DNA of 64,000 nt from JBPCNH01 sp051001455 (GTDB taxonomy: Bacteria; Actinomycetota; CADDZG01; WHSQ01), in assembly GCA_051001455.1 (NCBI GenBank), contig JBPCNH010000004.1, positions 62,001-126,000 on the forward strand, given 5' to 3'. The translations under genes were made by a program, and so were the position numbers. Below the pieces are notes generated by a model. It had not been told where the DNA came from, did no database searches, and saw nothing but the letters and a program-made list of their open reading frames with translations. Of this stretch, positions 32,984-41,259 are shown piece by piece. Within the stretch, counting starts at the first letter, position 1. The number at the start of each line of letters is the position of its first letter.

Positions 32984-33675
32984 GAGGCGGCTCTCAATCT
33001 TCTTCTCACCGTCAGCAGGATAGCGATAGTGACCATCGCTATCCCCACACCCAGCGCCGGAATGACCAACCCCGTCACGGGTCCAAAGATGAAGACGACC
33101 GCCTGGACATCCGGCATGCCGGGATTGGGCAACAGGCGGTAGCGAGCCAGCCGCTGGCTCCACGCTCCGCGCACTCCCGTACCTGCGGGGTCCTTCTCGG
33201 CACCGGAGATCTCGATGAAGTAGTAAGCGAGTACCGCATAGACGGCCGCCCAGAGAACGTCCACCTTGCCGCCAGGAGATCCGATCCCGTCCGCACGCCA
33301 CAGGAAGAACACCAGCCCGAGTGCTCCCGCCGCGCGGCGTCCCCCGTCCGCTAGGGCATCAAGTGCCGCCCCGCGCGCGCTCGTGACACCCGTAGCGCGC
33401 GCGAGTTTCCCGTCTACGCAGTCGAAGACGAAAGCCAGGTAGAACAACACCCCGCCGATCGCGAGCCCTGCCCGGTGCCCCAACGCGAACGCGGGAAAGA
33501 CAAGAACCCCGCAGACGAGCGCGAGCATCGTCACCTGATCAGGAGTCATCACCCGGTGTTTCGCGAGCCAGCGCGAGATCGGTATGGCCAGGGGGTCGGT
33601 CACCAGCACGGTGAACCAGTAATCGAGCTTCTTCGCCCCTCGTTCGTCCCCTACGAAGCCTCCCGACTCAGCCAC
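32980..33675 (-). CDS. CDP-alcohol phosphatidyltransferase
   Basis: The 231-residue integral membrane protein has about six helices and the complete family motif: DCVDGKLAR followed by GAALDALAD, giving the four aspartates, Gly and Ala-Arg. The N-terminus (LDYWFTVLVTDPLAIPISRW) and TPDQVT resemble transferases that act on polar head groups such as inositol phosphates. It moves a phospho-alcohol from a CDP-alcohol to an acceptor hydroxyl at the membrane. It starts at GTG 33675, overlaps the upstream GT2 gene by eight bases and is coupled to the phosphodiesterase after it. Its CDP-alcohol may come from the nucleotidyltransferase at 24496, which is inference. Confidence 0.9.
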   Translation of the reverse strand: MAESGGFVGDERGAKKLDYWFTVLVTDPLAIPISRWLAKHRVMTPDQVTMLALVCGVLVFPAFALGHRAGLAIGGVLFYLAFVFDCVDGKLARATGVTSARGAALDALADGGRRAAGALGLVFFLWRADGIGSPGGKVDVLWAAVYAVLAYYFIEISGAEKDPAGTGVRGAWSQRLARYRLLPNPGMPDVQAVVFIFGPVTGLVIPALGVGIAMVTIAILLTVRRRLRAAS

Positions 33676-34624
33676 GGGCCTTCTCCGCTGCCGGATCGAT
33701 GAGGCCTTTGCCGCGCGCCTGCTCCAGCGCGCCGACGAGCATCCCGGTGACGAGACCCCTATCCCCCGTCTGAAACGCCTTGCCGATATTCAGGATGAAC
33801 AGTCCTAACCAGGCCCACCACAGTGCTGCTTTATGACGGGCATCCTGCGGCATCAGCTTCCGGTGGAGATAGAACTGGTTCGCCATGTTCATCCGCTGCA
33901 GGTTGTGCGAGTTGAGACGCGCCGACGGGCTCTTCAGATGATCGCAACGTGCCCTCGGCGTCTGCAACAGGACGAAGCGGCGCGACACCCGATAGGAGAA
34001 GTCGATGTCTTCTTTGTATCCGTAGCCCGCTAGAGCTTCATCGAAGCGCTCGTGCTCGAAGACTTTCCGCTTGTAGGACATGAACCAGCCATTGAAGTAC
34101 TCGACCTTGCGTACCCCTGCGGACTCCGAGATGCCCTCCGCGTAGAACCCCGATCGCACCTTGCCGGACGACTCTGGCCACCACCCACCGATCCCGAAGA
34201 TCTTGCGGTAGATGCGCGTGCCCAAGGCAGGACGAGCCGGACGTACCGGGGTAGCGCGCACGCCGCCCACCTCCGGTCCCCACCGGGCGTACTCGGCAAG
34301 GACCTGTTCGTGACAATCGGGGGACATGGCGACGTCGTCGTCGATGAAGAAAACGGGATCGCCGGTCGTCCTGTCGATACCGACGTTGCGCTGGATGGTC
34401 AGGCCGCGAGGTGCAGGATGGTGGTAATCGAGAGGCAGTCCCGCGTCGGCACACAAAGCTTCTATCTGCGTTCTGGCAGGAGCCTCCGGCGAGGAATCGA
34501 CGATACAGAGCTCGGCAGGCAGGACCGTTTGGACCAAGAGACTCTCGACCGTCTTCCGAAGGTCCTCGGGACGGTTGTACGTAGCGATGACGAAAGCGGA
34601 CGAAGCCGTAGAGGTTTGTGCCAT
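33668..34624 (-). CDS. Family 2 glycosyltransferase
   Basis: The 318-residue GT-A protein has FVIATYNRPEDLRKTVESLL at the N-terminus, a nucleotide-binding aspartate (CIVDSS), and a DDD-type metal motif in FFIDDDVAM near residue 98. An acceptor-side segment GYGYKEDIDFSYRV contains the probable catalytic acidic pair. A short hydrophobic region near the C-terminus (ALWWAWLGLFILNI) may attach it to the membrane. It is expected to add a sugar to a lipid-linked oligosaccharide of the surface polymer. It is first in a three-gene minus-strand operon with the CDP-alcohol transferase and phosphodiesterase. Confidence 0.88.
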   Translation of the reverse strand: MAQTSTASSAFVIATYNRPEDLRKTVESLLVQTVLPAELCIVDSSPEAPARTQIEALCADAGLPLDYHHPAPRGLTIQRNVGIDRTTGDPVFFIDDDVAMSPDCHEQVLAEYARWGPEVGGVRATPVRPARPALGTRIYRKIFGIGGWWPESSGKVRSGFYAEGISESAGVRKVEYFNGWFMSYKRKVFEHERFDEALAGYGYKEDIDFSYRVSRRFVLLQTPRARCDHLKSPSARLNSHNLQRMNMANQFYLHRKLMPQDARHKAALWWAWLGLFILNIGKAFQTGDRGLVTGMLVGALEQARGKGLIDPAAEKARG

Positions 34625-34681
34625 ACAGCCGAGCAGGCTAACAACCCACCGAGAGGAACCGGTCGCCGCGGGAAGAGTCGC

Positions 34682-36670
34682 CTAGCCCAGGGGCAGGATG
34701 CCCAAGTTCCTCACGACGAGGTACTGCCGGGGCAGCCAGAAGGGGCTGCCGTCCTGGGACCTGATAGCCGACAAGGTGAGCACCCGGCCGCGCACGTCCC
34801 CGACCGTCCGCTCGGCACCAAGATCGACCAGCCCGAAGCCCGAGCCCTTGGCCTTGTGGATCAGGATGTCCTGGTCGAGGTCCTCGTTCCAGTTGTTCTG
34901 CTCGGTGCCGGCGGAGGTGAACTCCACGATGCGCGGCACGTTCGCCTGGAGATTCTTCTGGGGGTATTCATGCAGGCGGTGACCGTGTGCATCTCCAGAG
35001 ATGATCAGCACCGGTGCGCCGAGGGACTGGAAGAAATCGATCAACTCGCTCCATTCCGGAGCGAAAGCGCGCCGCCACGAGCCGGGAGTGTTGTCCGATC
35101 CGAAAGACTGGGGGGAAGCCACCACGATCAAGCTGACGGACTCATTGTTGGCGGCCGCGAGCATCCCGTCGAGCAACCATTTCTTCTGCTCGCTCCCCAA
35201 CTTGGACCGGTGGTCCTCGGCGACATCCTTGCCGGTCGAGAAACGTCTGCAGTCGATCTTGAAGACCACGACGTCTCCGTGCCTGAAAGAGAAATAAGGG
35301 CCGGGTGGATTTGCCGTCATCTCGTCCCACGCGCGCATCGTGAATCGCCTGAGCGAGGACCGGTGCGCTCCGTCACGCCCGTAGTCCTCATCATCCTGGA
35401 AGAGGCCGATCGGGACCTCACGGGTCATCGCGGAGAGATGCCGGTCGAGCAACATGCGGGTCCAAACATCCTGATAGCTGTCGGCCGCGTGATACAGCGC
35501 CTGGTGGGTGGCGTATCCGAAGTCTCCTTGATGGAGATAGAAGTCCGGCACCAGCTTGCGAGCCTGCTCGAACGAGCGCCTCGGGGAAGGCGGGAAGCGC
35601 GTACAGGATCCGAACGCGAAACGCACGGGCAATCCGGGGGCGGGGGGAGTCCTGAAACTGGACACGGGACCGGCGACAGAGATACCGGATCTCGTTGCCA
35701 CCGGCTGCCAGTACACGAGGTTGGAGGTTCCGAACAAGGCCAGAGCCAGCTCGGCGCGGGCCGTCCGGGCGCGGTTGTCGGATCGCCCCGCCGGCACCTC
35801 CACCACATCCTGGGTCAGCGTCGGCTCGGGGCCCAAGCGGAAACTGACCTTTGCAGGTATGAGGGTCTGGGCAACGGCGCGGACCCTCTTACCGGATCCG
35901 TAACCGTGGACCGGACCCACGAGCGAATACGTGATCACCGGCGTGGTCTTCCTTGGACGGCTCGACGACCGGGCTACGAACTCGGCCACCCTGATGACGG
36001 CCCTCTTCTTGTTCACGGCATGACCGGTGAAGATGCCGAACGGTCCCGCGCCGACATAGGCGTCAGACGACGAGTCCTGCACATCGATCATCCAAGAGCG
36101 CGGTTCGGGTTGCCCCGCCGGCCACACCTTGGCCCTGATCCGCACGGGTCCCGACCCGGTCACGCGCGCTTTCATATGGAAGCGGCGGTTGGGCTCGACC
36201 CGATAGCGCACCTTCCTCAGCATCTTCTGACTGTGATGCCCGCAGCGCGCCACTCTTAGACGATCCCCAGCTCCGACATAGATCGCGTAGAAGTCTGAGT
36301 AGCCGAGGGCCCTGGCGACGAAACCGACGCGCGCGGTGCGGTTCGACATAGAGAAGGTGCCGCTGAGACTGACGTTCGCGACATCGTGGTCGATCACGAG
36401 AAGGGGCGCCGGCCGGTAGTGCGTGAAGAAGGGTCCGTTATCCGAGGGAGGCAGGCGATAGATCCCCCGACGATCCTTGATGACCCAATGACGGCCGTAG
36501 CGCTGATTGAACCAGGGCCATCCCCAACCCTCTCGGTCTGATCTCCGGAATCCCTCGTAGAAGAGAGGAGGTGGATTTCGCTTCTTCGCTAGTCCGGGCG
36601 CGCCCCTGAACACGGCCACTGCAACGGCCGCCAAAGATCCACCTAAGAACCTGCGCCGGGTTGGACTCAT
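34682..36670 (-). CDS. Tat-exported PhoD-like metallophosphatase
   Basis: The 662-residue protein starts at ATG 36670, where a twin-arginine signal begins (MSPTRRRFLGGSLAAVAVAV) with GAGGTGA upstream. Longer in-frame starts run into the adjacent gene. An N-terminal beta domain (about 40-250) precedes a Fn3-like strand region, then the PhoD-type catalytic part: FAFGSCTRFP, FYLHQGDFGYA, IGLFQDDEDYGRDG and LIISGDAHGHRLHEY. These carry the metal-binding Asp, Asn and His residues. PhoD enzymes hydrolyse phosphomonoesters and diesters, including teichoic acids, outside the cell. It could trim or recycle the glycerophosphate-type polymer proposed for this locus. Confidence 0.85.
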   Translation of the reverse strand: MSPTRRRFLGGSLAAVAVAVFRGAPGLAKKRNPPPLFYEGFRRSDREGWGWPWFNQRYGRHWVIKDRRGIYRLPPSDNGPFFTHYRPAPLLVIDHDVANVSLSGTFSMSNRTARVGFVARALGYSDFYAIYVGAGDRLRVARCGHHSQKMLRKVRYRVEPNRRFHMKARVTGSGPVRIRAKVWPAGQPEPRSWMIDVQDSSSDAYVGAGPFGIFTGHAVNKKRAVIRVAEFVARSSSRPRKTTPVITYSLVGPVHGYGSGKRVRAVAQTLIPAKVSFRLGPEPTLTQDVVEVPAGRSDNRARTARAELALALFGTSNLVYWQPVATRSGISVAGPVSSFRTPPAPGLPVRFAFGSCTRFPPSPRRSFEQARKLVPDFYLHQGDFGYATHQALYHAADSYQDVWTRMLLDRHLSAMTREVPIGLFQDDEDYGRDGAHRSSLRRFTMRAWDEMTANPPGPYFSFRHGDVVVFKIDCRRFSTGKDVAEDHRSKLGSEQKKWLLDGMLAAANNESVSLIVVASPQSFGSDNTPGSWRRAFAPEWSELIDFFQSLGAPVLIISGDAHGHRLHEYPQKNLQANVPRIVEFTSAGTEQNNWNEDLDQDILIHKAKGSGFGLVDLGAERTVGDVRGRVLTLSAIRSQDGSPFWLPRQYLVVRNLGILPLG

Positions 36671-36770
36671 CGGAATCACCTCTCGTGCCGCGACCCCCAC
36701 GGCATCGTGCTTAAGACCATACCCGGGTGAACCCTCACCACTCCAGACCGAAGATGCCCGGCGGCGGCGT

Positions 36771-37526
36771 TTAGCGGGTCCTGCTCTTGATCGCGTCACG
36801 GGCCGCGCGCCACAGGAAAACGGGGTTCCCGACCACGTAGCGGCGCCACAGCCGACCGGGCTCCTGCACCAACCGCCAAACCCATTCGAGGCCGATGTTG
36901 TTGAGCCACGCCGGTGCCCGCGCCACCTTTTCTGCTGCGAAATCGAAGAAAGCCCCTACCCCCACCCCGAGACGAGCACCCGTGGCTGCGAGATTCGCTA
37001 CCAACCAGCGCTCCTGCAGCGGGTTGCCCATCGCCACCATGACGACCTTGGCGCCGCTGGCAGCGATGGCATTAGCTACCGCGGCATCTTCCGAGCGAGA
37101 GAAATAGCCATCACGTGTTCCCGCCACCACTAAACCGGGGACGCGCTCCCTGAGCCGACGCGCCGCCTGTTCGGCGATCCCCGGCTCGGCCCCCAGGAAG
37201 AACACCGGCCATGCCCGGCGCGCCGCCAGCTCGAGGATCCTCGGGTTGAAGTCGCTGCCGTTGAGGTTCGCCGGGAAGCGATCACCTTTCATCCGAGCGG
37301 CAAGCCCCACTCCGACGCCGTCGTTGAGCACCAACGCTGCGCCTGCCAGCAGGGATCGGTACTCGGGATCCTCGTGGGCCAGGTTCAGCGTGTGCGCGTT
37401 CACATAGGCGACGAGGGCAGGGGACGCTTCCTCTGCTGCCCTCTCTACCGCGCCGAGCGCTTGGCTTGGAGAAGCCTTCACGACGGGGATGCCGAGGATG
37501 TCGATCACGGGGAGCTGGTCTGTCAT
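36771..37526 (-). CDS. WecG/TagA/CpsF-family glycosyltransferase
   Basis: The 251-residue GT26 protein shows the expected core: YVNAHTLNLAHEDPEYRSLL (about 42-61), LNDGVGVGLAARMKGDRF, GSDFNPRILELAARRAWPVFFLGAEPG, and the PLQERWL segment near residue 180. The family adds N-acetylmannosamine (TagA) or its uronic acid (WecG) to a polyprenyl-linked sugar, the step that builds linkage units for teichoic acids and enterobacterial common antigen. A TagA-like role would agree with a glycerophosphate polymer here. The exact donor cannot be read. It is divergent from the sulfatase-like gene at 37620. Confidence 0.93.
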   Translation of the reverse strand: MTDQLPVIDILGIPVVKASPSQALGAVERAAEEASPALVAYVNAHTLNLAHEDPEYRSLLAGAALVLNDGVGVGLAARMKGDRFPANLNGSDFNPRILELAARRAWPVFFLGAEPGIAEQAARRLRERVPGLVVAGTRDGYFSRSEDAAVANAIAASGAKVVMVAMGNPLQERWLVANLAATGARLGVGVGAFFDFAAEKVARAPAWLNNIGLEWVWRLVQEPGRLWRRYVVGNPVFLWRAARDAIKSRTR

Positions 37527-37619
37527 GGGCGTACGAGTCTGCCACTGCCGCTCGGTAAGCGAGGATGGGCCACTGGATAAGATGGCACCTCGACCAGTTC
37601 CCTACCGACGGAGACCTGT

Positions 37620-38849
37620 GTGACCGCGCCGAACGTACTCCTGCTGGCCATCGATTCGCTCCGAGCCGATGCCGTGTTAGGCGACCGCATCCAGACCCCC
37701 AACTTCGATCATTACGCCTCCTCCGGAGCGAGCTTCCTACAGTGCGTCTCGACCACCACATCGACCACTCCCTCGTTCTCCTCGATCCTGACCGGCTGCT
37801 ATCCGCCGAAGCACGGGGTCCGAGGACTCCAGGGTTATCAGCTCTCGAAGAGCATCGCGACGATGGCAGAAGCCTTCTCCGCGGCCGGATACCGAACCCA
37901 CGCCGAAGTGACGGGCCCGCTGCTCCCCGCAACGGGCGTACTACGCGGGTTCGAGGACGCCCGCCATCGCCAGGGCTACAAGGTGGCTTTCTTCAACTGG
38001 CGAGAGGAAGTCATCGAGCGGATGCATTCCTACGTCGAACCGTGGTTCATGCTGCTGCACACCTGGGAGGTGCACCGTCCTTACCGTGCTCCGCCCGACT
38101 TCACCAAGCGCTGGGATAAATCTGGCTACGAAGCGGCTGTCGCCGCCTCGGATGAATGGCTCCAGCCGGTGTTCGACGCAGTCGGCGACAACACGATCGT
38201 CGTCATCACCGGTGACCACGGTGAGGACTACCCCGACACGCCGTGGGAACAGAAGATGCTCCGCGCCGCGCGCAAAGGGCGCAAGAAGTTCAAAACCGCC
38301 AAGTACGCGCCGTGGCTGGACAAGAAACTCTCCGGCCTGGTTGTGGGGCACGGCTTCGCATTGTGGGAGCACCTCGTGCGCGTCCCGCTGATCATCTCGG
38401 GTCCCGGGGTCTCTCAGGCAACCGTCGAGGATCAGATCCGCCACGTCGACCTCTATCCCACCCTCGCCGATCTCTGCGGGGTGGCACTGCCCAACGAGGT
38501 GGACGGCCGCAGTGTCAGGCCGCTGATCGAGGGCGGGTCACTCCCCGAAGAGCCGGCATACATGGAGGCCGTTGGGGTCAAGCTCGAAGGCAATCGCATC
38601 GAAGGAGCCAGGGTTGCCGACTGGAAGCTCCTGCAGCCGGGCGGCGGCAAACCCTCTCTCTACAAACTGAACGGCTCATCAGGACCCGACGAGAAACACA
38701 ACGTCTATTCCCGCTACCCAGAGGTGGCTCGCCCCCTCGAGGAGTTCATCGCCGAGGTACGCACCACCGAGGTGGTCGCAGAGTCCGGCATGACCGGTGA
38801 CGAGGAAGCCGTAGTCGAGCAGCACCTGCGCGATCTCGGCTACCTCTAG
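37620..38849 (+). CDS. Sulfatase-like alkaline phosphatase-superfamily protein with Thr nucleophile
   Basis: This 409-residue protein has the sulfatase fold: NVLLLAIDSLRAD at the N-terminus, VVITGDHGEDYPD, VGHGFALWEHLVRVPLIISG, and VDLYPTLADLCGV. The formylglycine motif C/S-x-P-x-R is absent: the aligned segment is TTPSFSSILTG, with Thr49 in the nucleophile place and Phe instead of Arg. It should therefore not be a classical sulfatase; phosphodiesterase or phosphoglycerol-transferase chemistry is more likely. It ends VEQHLRDLGYL, like the two phosphodiesterases in this locus. It starts at GTG 37620 after GGAGA and is followed three bases after its stop by a sulfotransferase. Confidence 0.8.
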   Translation: MTAPNVLLLAIDSLRADAVLGDRIQTPNFDHYASSGASFLQCVSTTTSTTPSFSSILTGCYPPKHGVRGLQGYQLSKSIATMAEAFSAAGYRTHAEVTGPLLPATGVLRGFEDARHRQGYKVAFFNWREEVIERMHSYVEPWFMLLHTWEVHRPYRAPPDFTKRWDKSGYEAAVAASDEWLQPVFDAVGDNTIVVITGDHGEDYPDTPWEQKMLRAARKGRKKFKTAKYAPWLDKKLSGLVVGHGFALWEHLVRVPLIISGPGVSQATVEDQIRHVDLYPTLADLCGVALPNEVDGRSVRPLIEGGSLPEEPAYMEAVGVKLEGNRIEGARVADWKLLQPGGGKPSLYKLNGSSGPDEKHNVYSRYPEVARPLEEFIAEVRTTEVVAESGMTGDEEAVVEQHLRDLGYL

Positions 38850-38852
38850 ACC

Positions 38853-39755
38853 GTGGCCTCCGGCAGTCCGGCCACCGGCGCGCCGTTCTTCATAGTCGCG
38901 TCCGCCCGCTCGGGGACCACTTTCCTGCGTCTCGCCTTGAATGCCCATCCACAGTTGGCCGTGCCGCCGGAATCTCGTTTCATCACCGAGCTTCACACCG
39001 CTGACGAGGTCGACCCGGCCGCATTCCTCGACGCGCTCGAGGCACACGAACGCTTCCGTTTGTGGGAGCTGCCGATCGAAGAGGTGCGTCGTCGCCTCGA
39101 TGGAACGTTTTCCGGTCCCATCCCCTACCGGCGCGCCGTGACCGCCCCCTTCGAAGCTTACGCGGCACACCACAGCGCCAGCCGGTGGGGTGACAAAACT
39201 CCCCGCTACGTCGAGCACATCGATCTCCTCGCGCGCCTGTTCCCGGAGGCTCGTTTCGTGCACGTCATCAGGGACGGGCGGAACGTCGCGCTCTCGTATT
39301 CACACGTGAACTTCGGACCGCGCACGGTGGCCGGTGTCGCGGAGCTATGGGCGCGCCGGGTGCGCGCCGGTATCGCTAGGGGCAGGACACTCGAGCGCGG
39401 ACGCTATCTCGAGATCCGCAGCGAAGACCTTGCGGAGGATCCCGAGGGAGAGCTGCACGACATCTGCGATTTCCTCGATCTCGACTTTGATCCGGTGATG
39501 CTCGACAAAAACGCTCAGAGCAAAGGTGTCGTTGCCAAGCCCACGCACAACTATTCACCCGAGGCGGCCGGTCGCAAAGGTATGAGCTCGTGGCAGGAAG
39601 ACATGAAGCCGGGCCACGTGGAGATGTTCGAAGCAGTAGCCGGAGACCTGCTCTCGGAACTGGGCTACGAACGCCGCTACCCGTCCCCCGGCAAGACCGC
39701 CAAGCTGACCGCCGCACTGGCGCGCCGAGGCATCCCCGTGGGAAGGATCAGGTAA
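38853..39755 (+). CDS. Sulfotransferase family protein, copy 1
   Basis: The 300-residue protein has the PAPS-binding P-loop-like segment FIVASARSGTTFLRLAL (about 13-29) and the 3'-phosphate site FVHVIRDGRNVALSYSHV (about 128-145), both typical of the Sulfotransfer_3 family. It probably adds sulfate from PAPS to a hydroxyl or amine of a surface glycan or lipid. The start is GTG 38853, three bases after the stop of the sulfatase-like gene, so the two are co-transcribed. No signal peptide is present, so it would act on cytoplasmic or inner-leaflet intermediates. Confidence 0.87.
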   Translation: MASGSPATGAPFFIVASARSGTTFLRLALNAHPQLAVPPESRFITELHTADEVDPAAFLDALEAHERFRLWELPIEEVRRRLDGTFSGPIPYRRAVTAPFEAYAAHHSASRWGDKTPRYVEHIDLLARLFPEARFVHVIRDGRNVALSYSHVNFGPRTVAGVAELWARRVRAGIARGRTLERGRYLEIRSEDLAEDPEGELHDICDFLDLDFDPVMLDKNAQSKGVVAKPTHNYSPEAAGRKGMSSWQEDMKPGHVEMFEAVAGDLLSELGYERRYPSPGKTAKLTAALARRGIPVGRIR

Positions 39756-39905
39756 GACTCTCCAACGGAACCACTCGGCCCCCGAGGGGACCGCTTCCGC
39801 TCCAAAAGAGCCCACTCGGTCCCGCATCCACCGGAGAACAGCGTGAGCGCAGGGGTGCGTCCCCGGAGGGCCTTCATTGGAATCGGTAGTCAGGCGTGGG
39901 GTCGG

Positions 39906-40301
39906 TCAACCAAGGAGGCTGAGGCGGATTTGGCGGTGGGGGTTGTCTACATTCAGGTCTACGAAGACGACGCTCTGCCATGTGCCCAGCGTCATCTTGC
40001 CTTCGGTCACCGGGATCGTCAGCGACGGACTCAGGAAGGCCGGAAGGACGTGGTCGGCCCCGTGACCCTTGCTGCCGTGTGCATGGGTGTAGATGTCCTC
40101 GCGCGGCAGCAGGCGATCGATCGCCTCGTGGAGGTCGCTCTCGGTTCCCGACCCGGTCTCGATGACGGCGAGACCGGCAGTAGCGTGCGGAACGAAGATG
40201 TTGACCAGCCCGTCTTCATCCTCGAGCCAATCGTCGATCATCGTCGTCAGGTCGATGAACCTGCGCGCGGAAGCGTCGACGTCGAAGACTTCAGTTCTCA
40301 T
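39906..40301 (-). CDS. YjbQ family (UPF0047) protein
   Basis: The 131-residue protein begins at ATG 40301 (MRTEVFDVDASARR); ATGs at 40310 and 40322 are also in frame but overlap the previous gene more. It has VNIFVPHATAGLAVIE, ESDLHEAIDRLLP, HGADHVLPAFLSPSLTIPV and LGTWQSVVFVDLN, the core of the YjbQ fold, including the family His and Glu residues. Members have weak thiamine-phosphate synthase activity in vitro, but the true role is unclear. It overlaps the end of the sulfotransferase gene. The 150 bp downstream (39756-39905) hold only a short CTCGG/CCGAG hairpin; I see no gene there. Confidence 0.88.
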   Translation of the reverse strand: MRTEVFDVDASARRFIDLTTMIDDWLEDEDGLVNIFVPHATAGLAVIETGSGTESDLHEAIDRLLPREDIYTHAHGSKGHGADHVLPAFLSPSLTIPVTEGKMTLGTWQSVVFVDLNVDNPHRQIRLSLLG

Positions 40302-41247
40302 CGAGCTCATACCCCATGGCATTCATCGTCGGTTCGATCAGCGGAAGCACCGCTGCTATCTCATCGGGATTCTCGTGCCGCCACTTCCCCGCCTCTACAG
40401 GGGTAACGACGTTCACCGGTTTGGTTCTCACATCGGCGGCCTTCTGTTTCACCCGGTCCCCGTAGGGCAGTCCTAAGAACTCCACCAGACGCTTCACCTC
40501 CGAGACGGGGTCGTCGATCAGCTGCTCGTAACGCACTTCGACCCAACGATCGAGCCCTACGGCTCGAGATGCGTCGAGCGCCGCGTCGTTGCACTTCAGC
40601 CATTGTTTGGCGCATACGACCTCTAGAGGACCCGCCGCGTCCTCGTGCCAACCGGGATAGAGAACGAACTTCCACCATGCGGGATCCACTCCGGGGATCG
40701 AATGCGGCTCGGGCAACCGATAGGTGCGATAGCGGGGCGTGCGCCATGCGTTGATCAGCGAGTTGATGTTCTCGCGGCCGTCGCGCTGCAGGTACACGAA
40801 GCGAGCCTCGGGGAAGAGCGCGTCGATGAACGGCACTCGCAGAGAGTTGCGCGGGGTCTTGTCGATCAGCCGCCGGCGGCCGCCCGTCACCAGATAGAAG
40901 GACCGCTTGATCCTCTCCGCCTCGGGTCCGGACGCATCTTCAGCCGTCAGCACATTCGAGGTCCACCCGGTGAGTGCCGGATGGAAATCCGCCTCCCATA
41001 CCTCATGGGCTTCTCCCGGCCAGTGAGCAAGACGCGAGGATGCCCGCAGAACCGCGTAGAGGAGCGAGGTACCGGAGCGAGGCGCTCCGATGATGAATAC
41101 CGGCCTGTCCGGCTCGCCACCGGTCAGAAGGCCCGGGAGGTGCACCGCCTGACGCCCCCGCAGCAACGCACGGTTGAGATAGTCGCGCGGCCCAGGGTTG
41201 AAGTTCGTGCGGAGGCTCTTGCGGATGGCTTTCTTATCTACCGGCAC
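40291..41247 (-). CDS. Sulfotransferase family protein, copy 2
   Basis: The 318-residue protein has FIIGAPRSGTSLLYAVL (about 51-67), the 5'-phosphosulfate loop, and FVYLQRDGRENINSLINAW (about 151-169), the 3'-phosphate site. The central part is rich in Trp and Arg (WRTPRYRTYRLPEPHS), common in Sulfotransfer_3 enzymes. It differs enough from the 38853 copy to suggest another acceptor. The start is GTG 41247, six bases after a TAGGAT box, so it is probably leaderless even though it follows the flippase gene by only nine bases. Confidence 0.87.
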   Translation of the reverse strand: MPVDKKAIRKSLRTNFNPGPRDYLNRALLRGRQAVHLPGLLTGGEPDRPVFIIGAPRSGTSLLYAVLRASSRLAHWPGEAHEVWEADFHPALTGWTSNVLTAEDASGPEAERIKRSFYLVTGGRRRLIDKTPRNSLRVPFIDALFPEARFVYLQRDGRENINSLINAWRTPRYRTYRLPEPHSIPGVDPAWWKFVLYPGWHEDAAGPLEVVCAKQWLKCNDAALDASRAVGLDRWVEVRYEQLIDDPVSEVKRLVEFLGLPYGDRVKQKAADVRTKPVNVVTPVEAGKWRHENPDEIAAVLPLIEPTMNAMGYELDEN

Positions 41248-41253
41248 CGATCC

Positions 41254-41259
41254 ATCCTA
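41254..41259 (-). promoter_or_regulatory. Leaderless -10 box (TAGGAT) of sulfotransferase copy 2
   Basis: On the minus strand TAGGAT ends six bases before the GTG at 41247 and overlaps the TAG stop of the flippase gene. Confidence 0.5.

Noticed and set aside
32984..33301. N-terminal extension of the second phosphodiesterase
   Set aside because: It lies inside the CDP-alcohol transferase gene; the ATGA overlap at 32980-32983 gives the natural start.
34052..36259. Very long open frame (735 codons) on the plus strand
   Set aside because: It is antisense to the PhoD-like and GT2 genes, has no family motif and arises from high GC at third positions.
39843..40406. 187-codon plus-strand frame over the YjbQ gene
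   Set aside because: The minus-strand YjbQ protein shows all family motifs, and the plus frame has no homology that I recognise.
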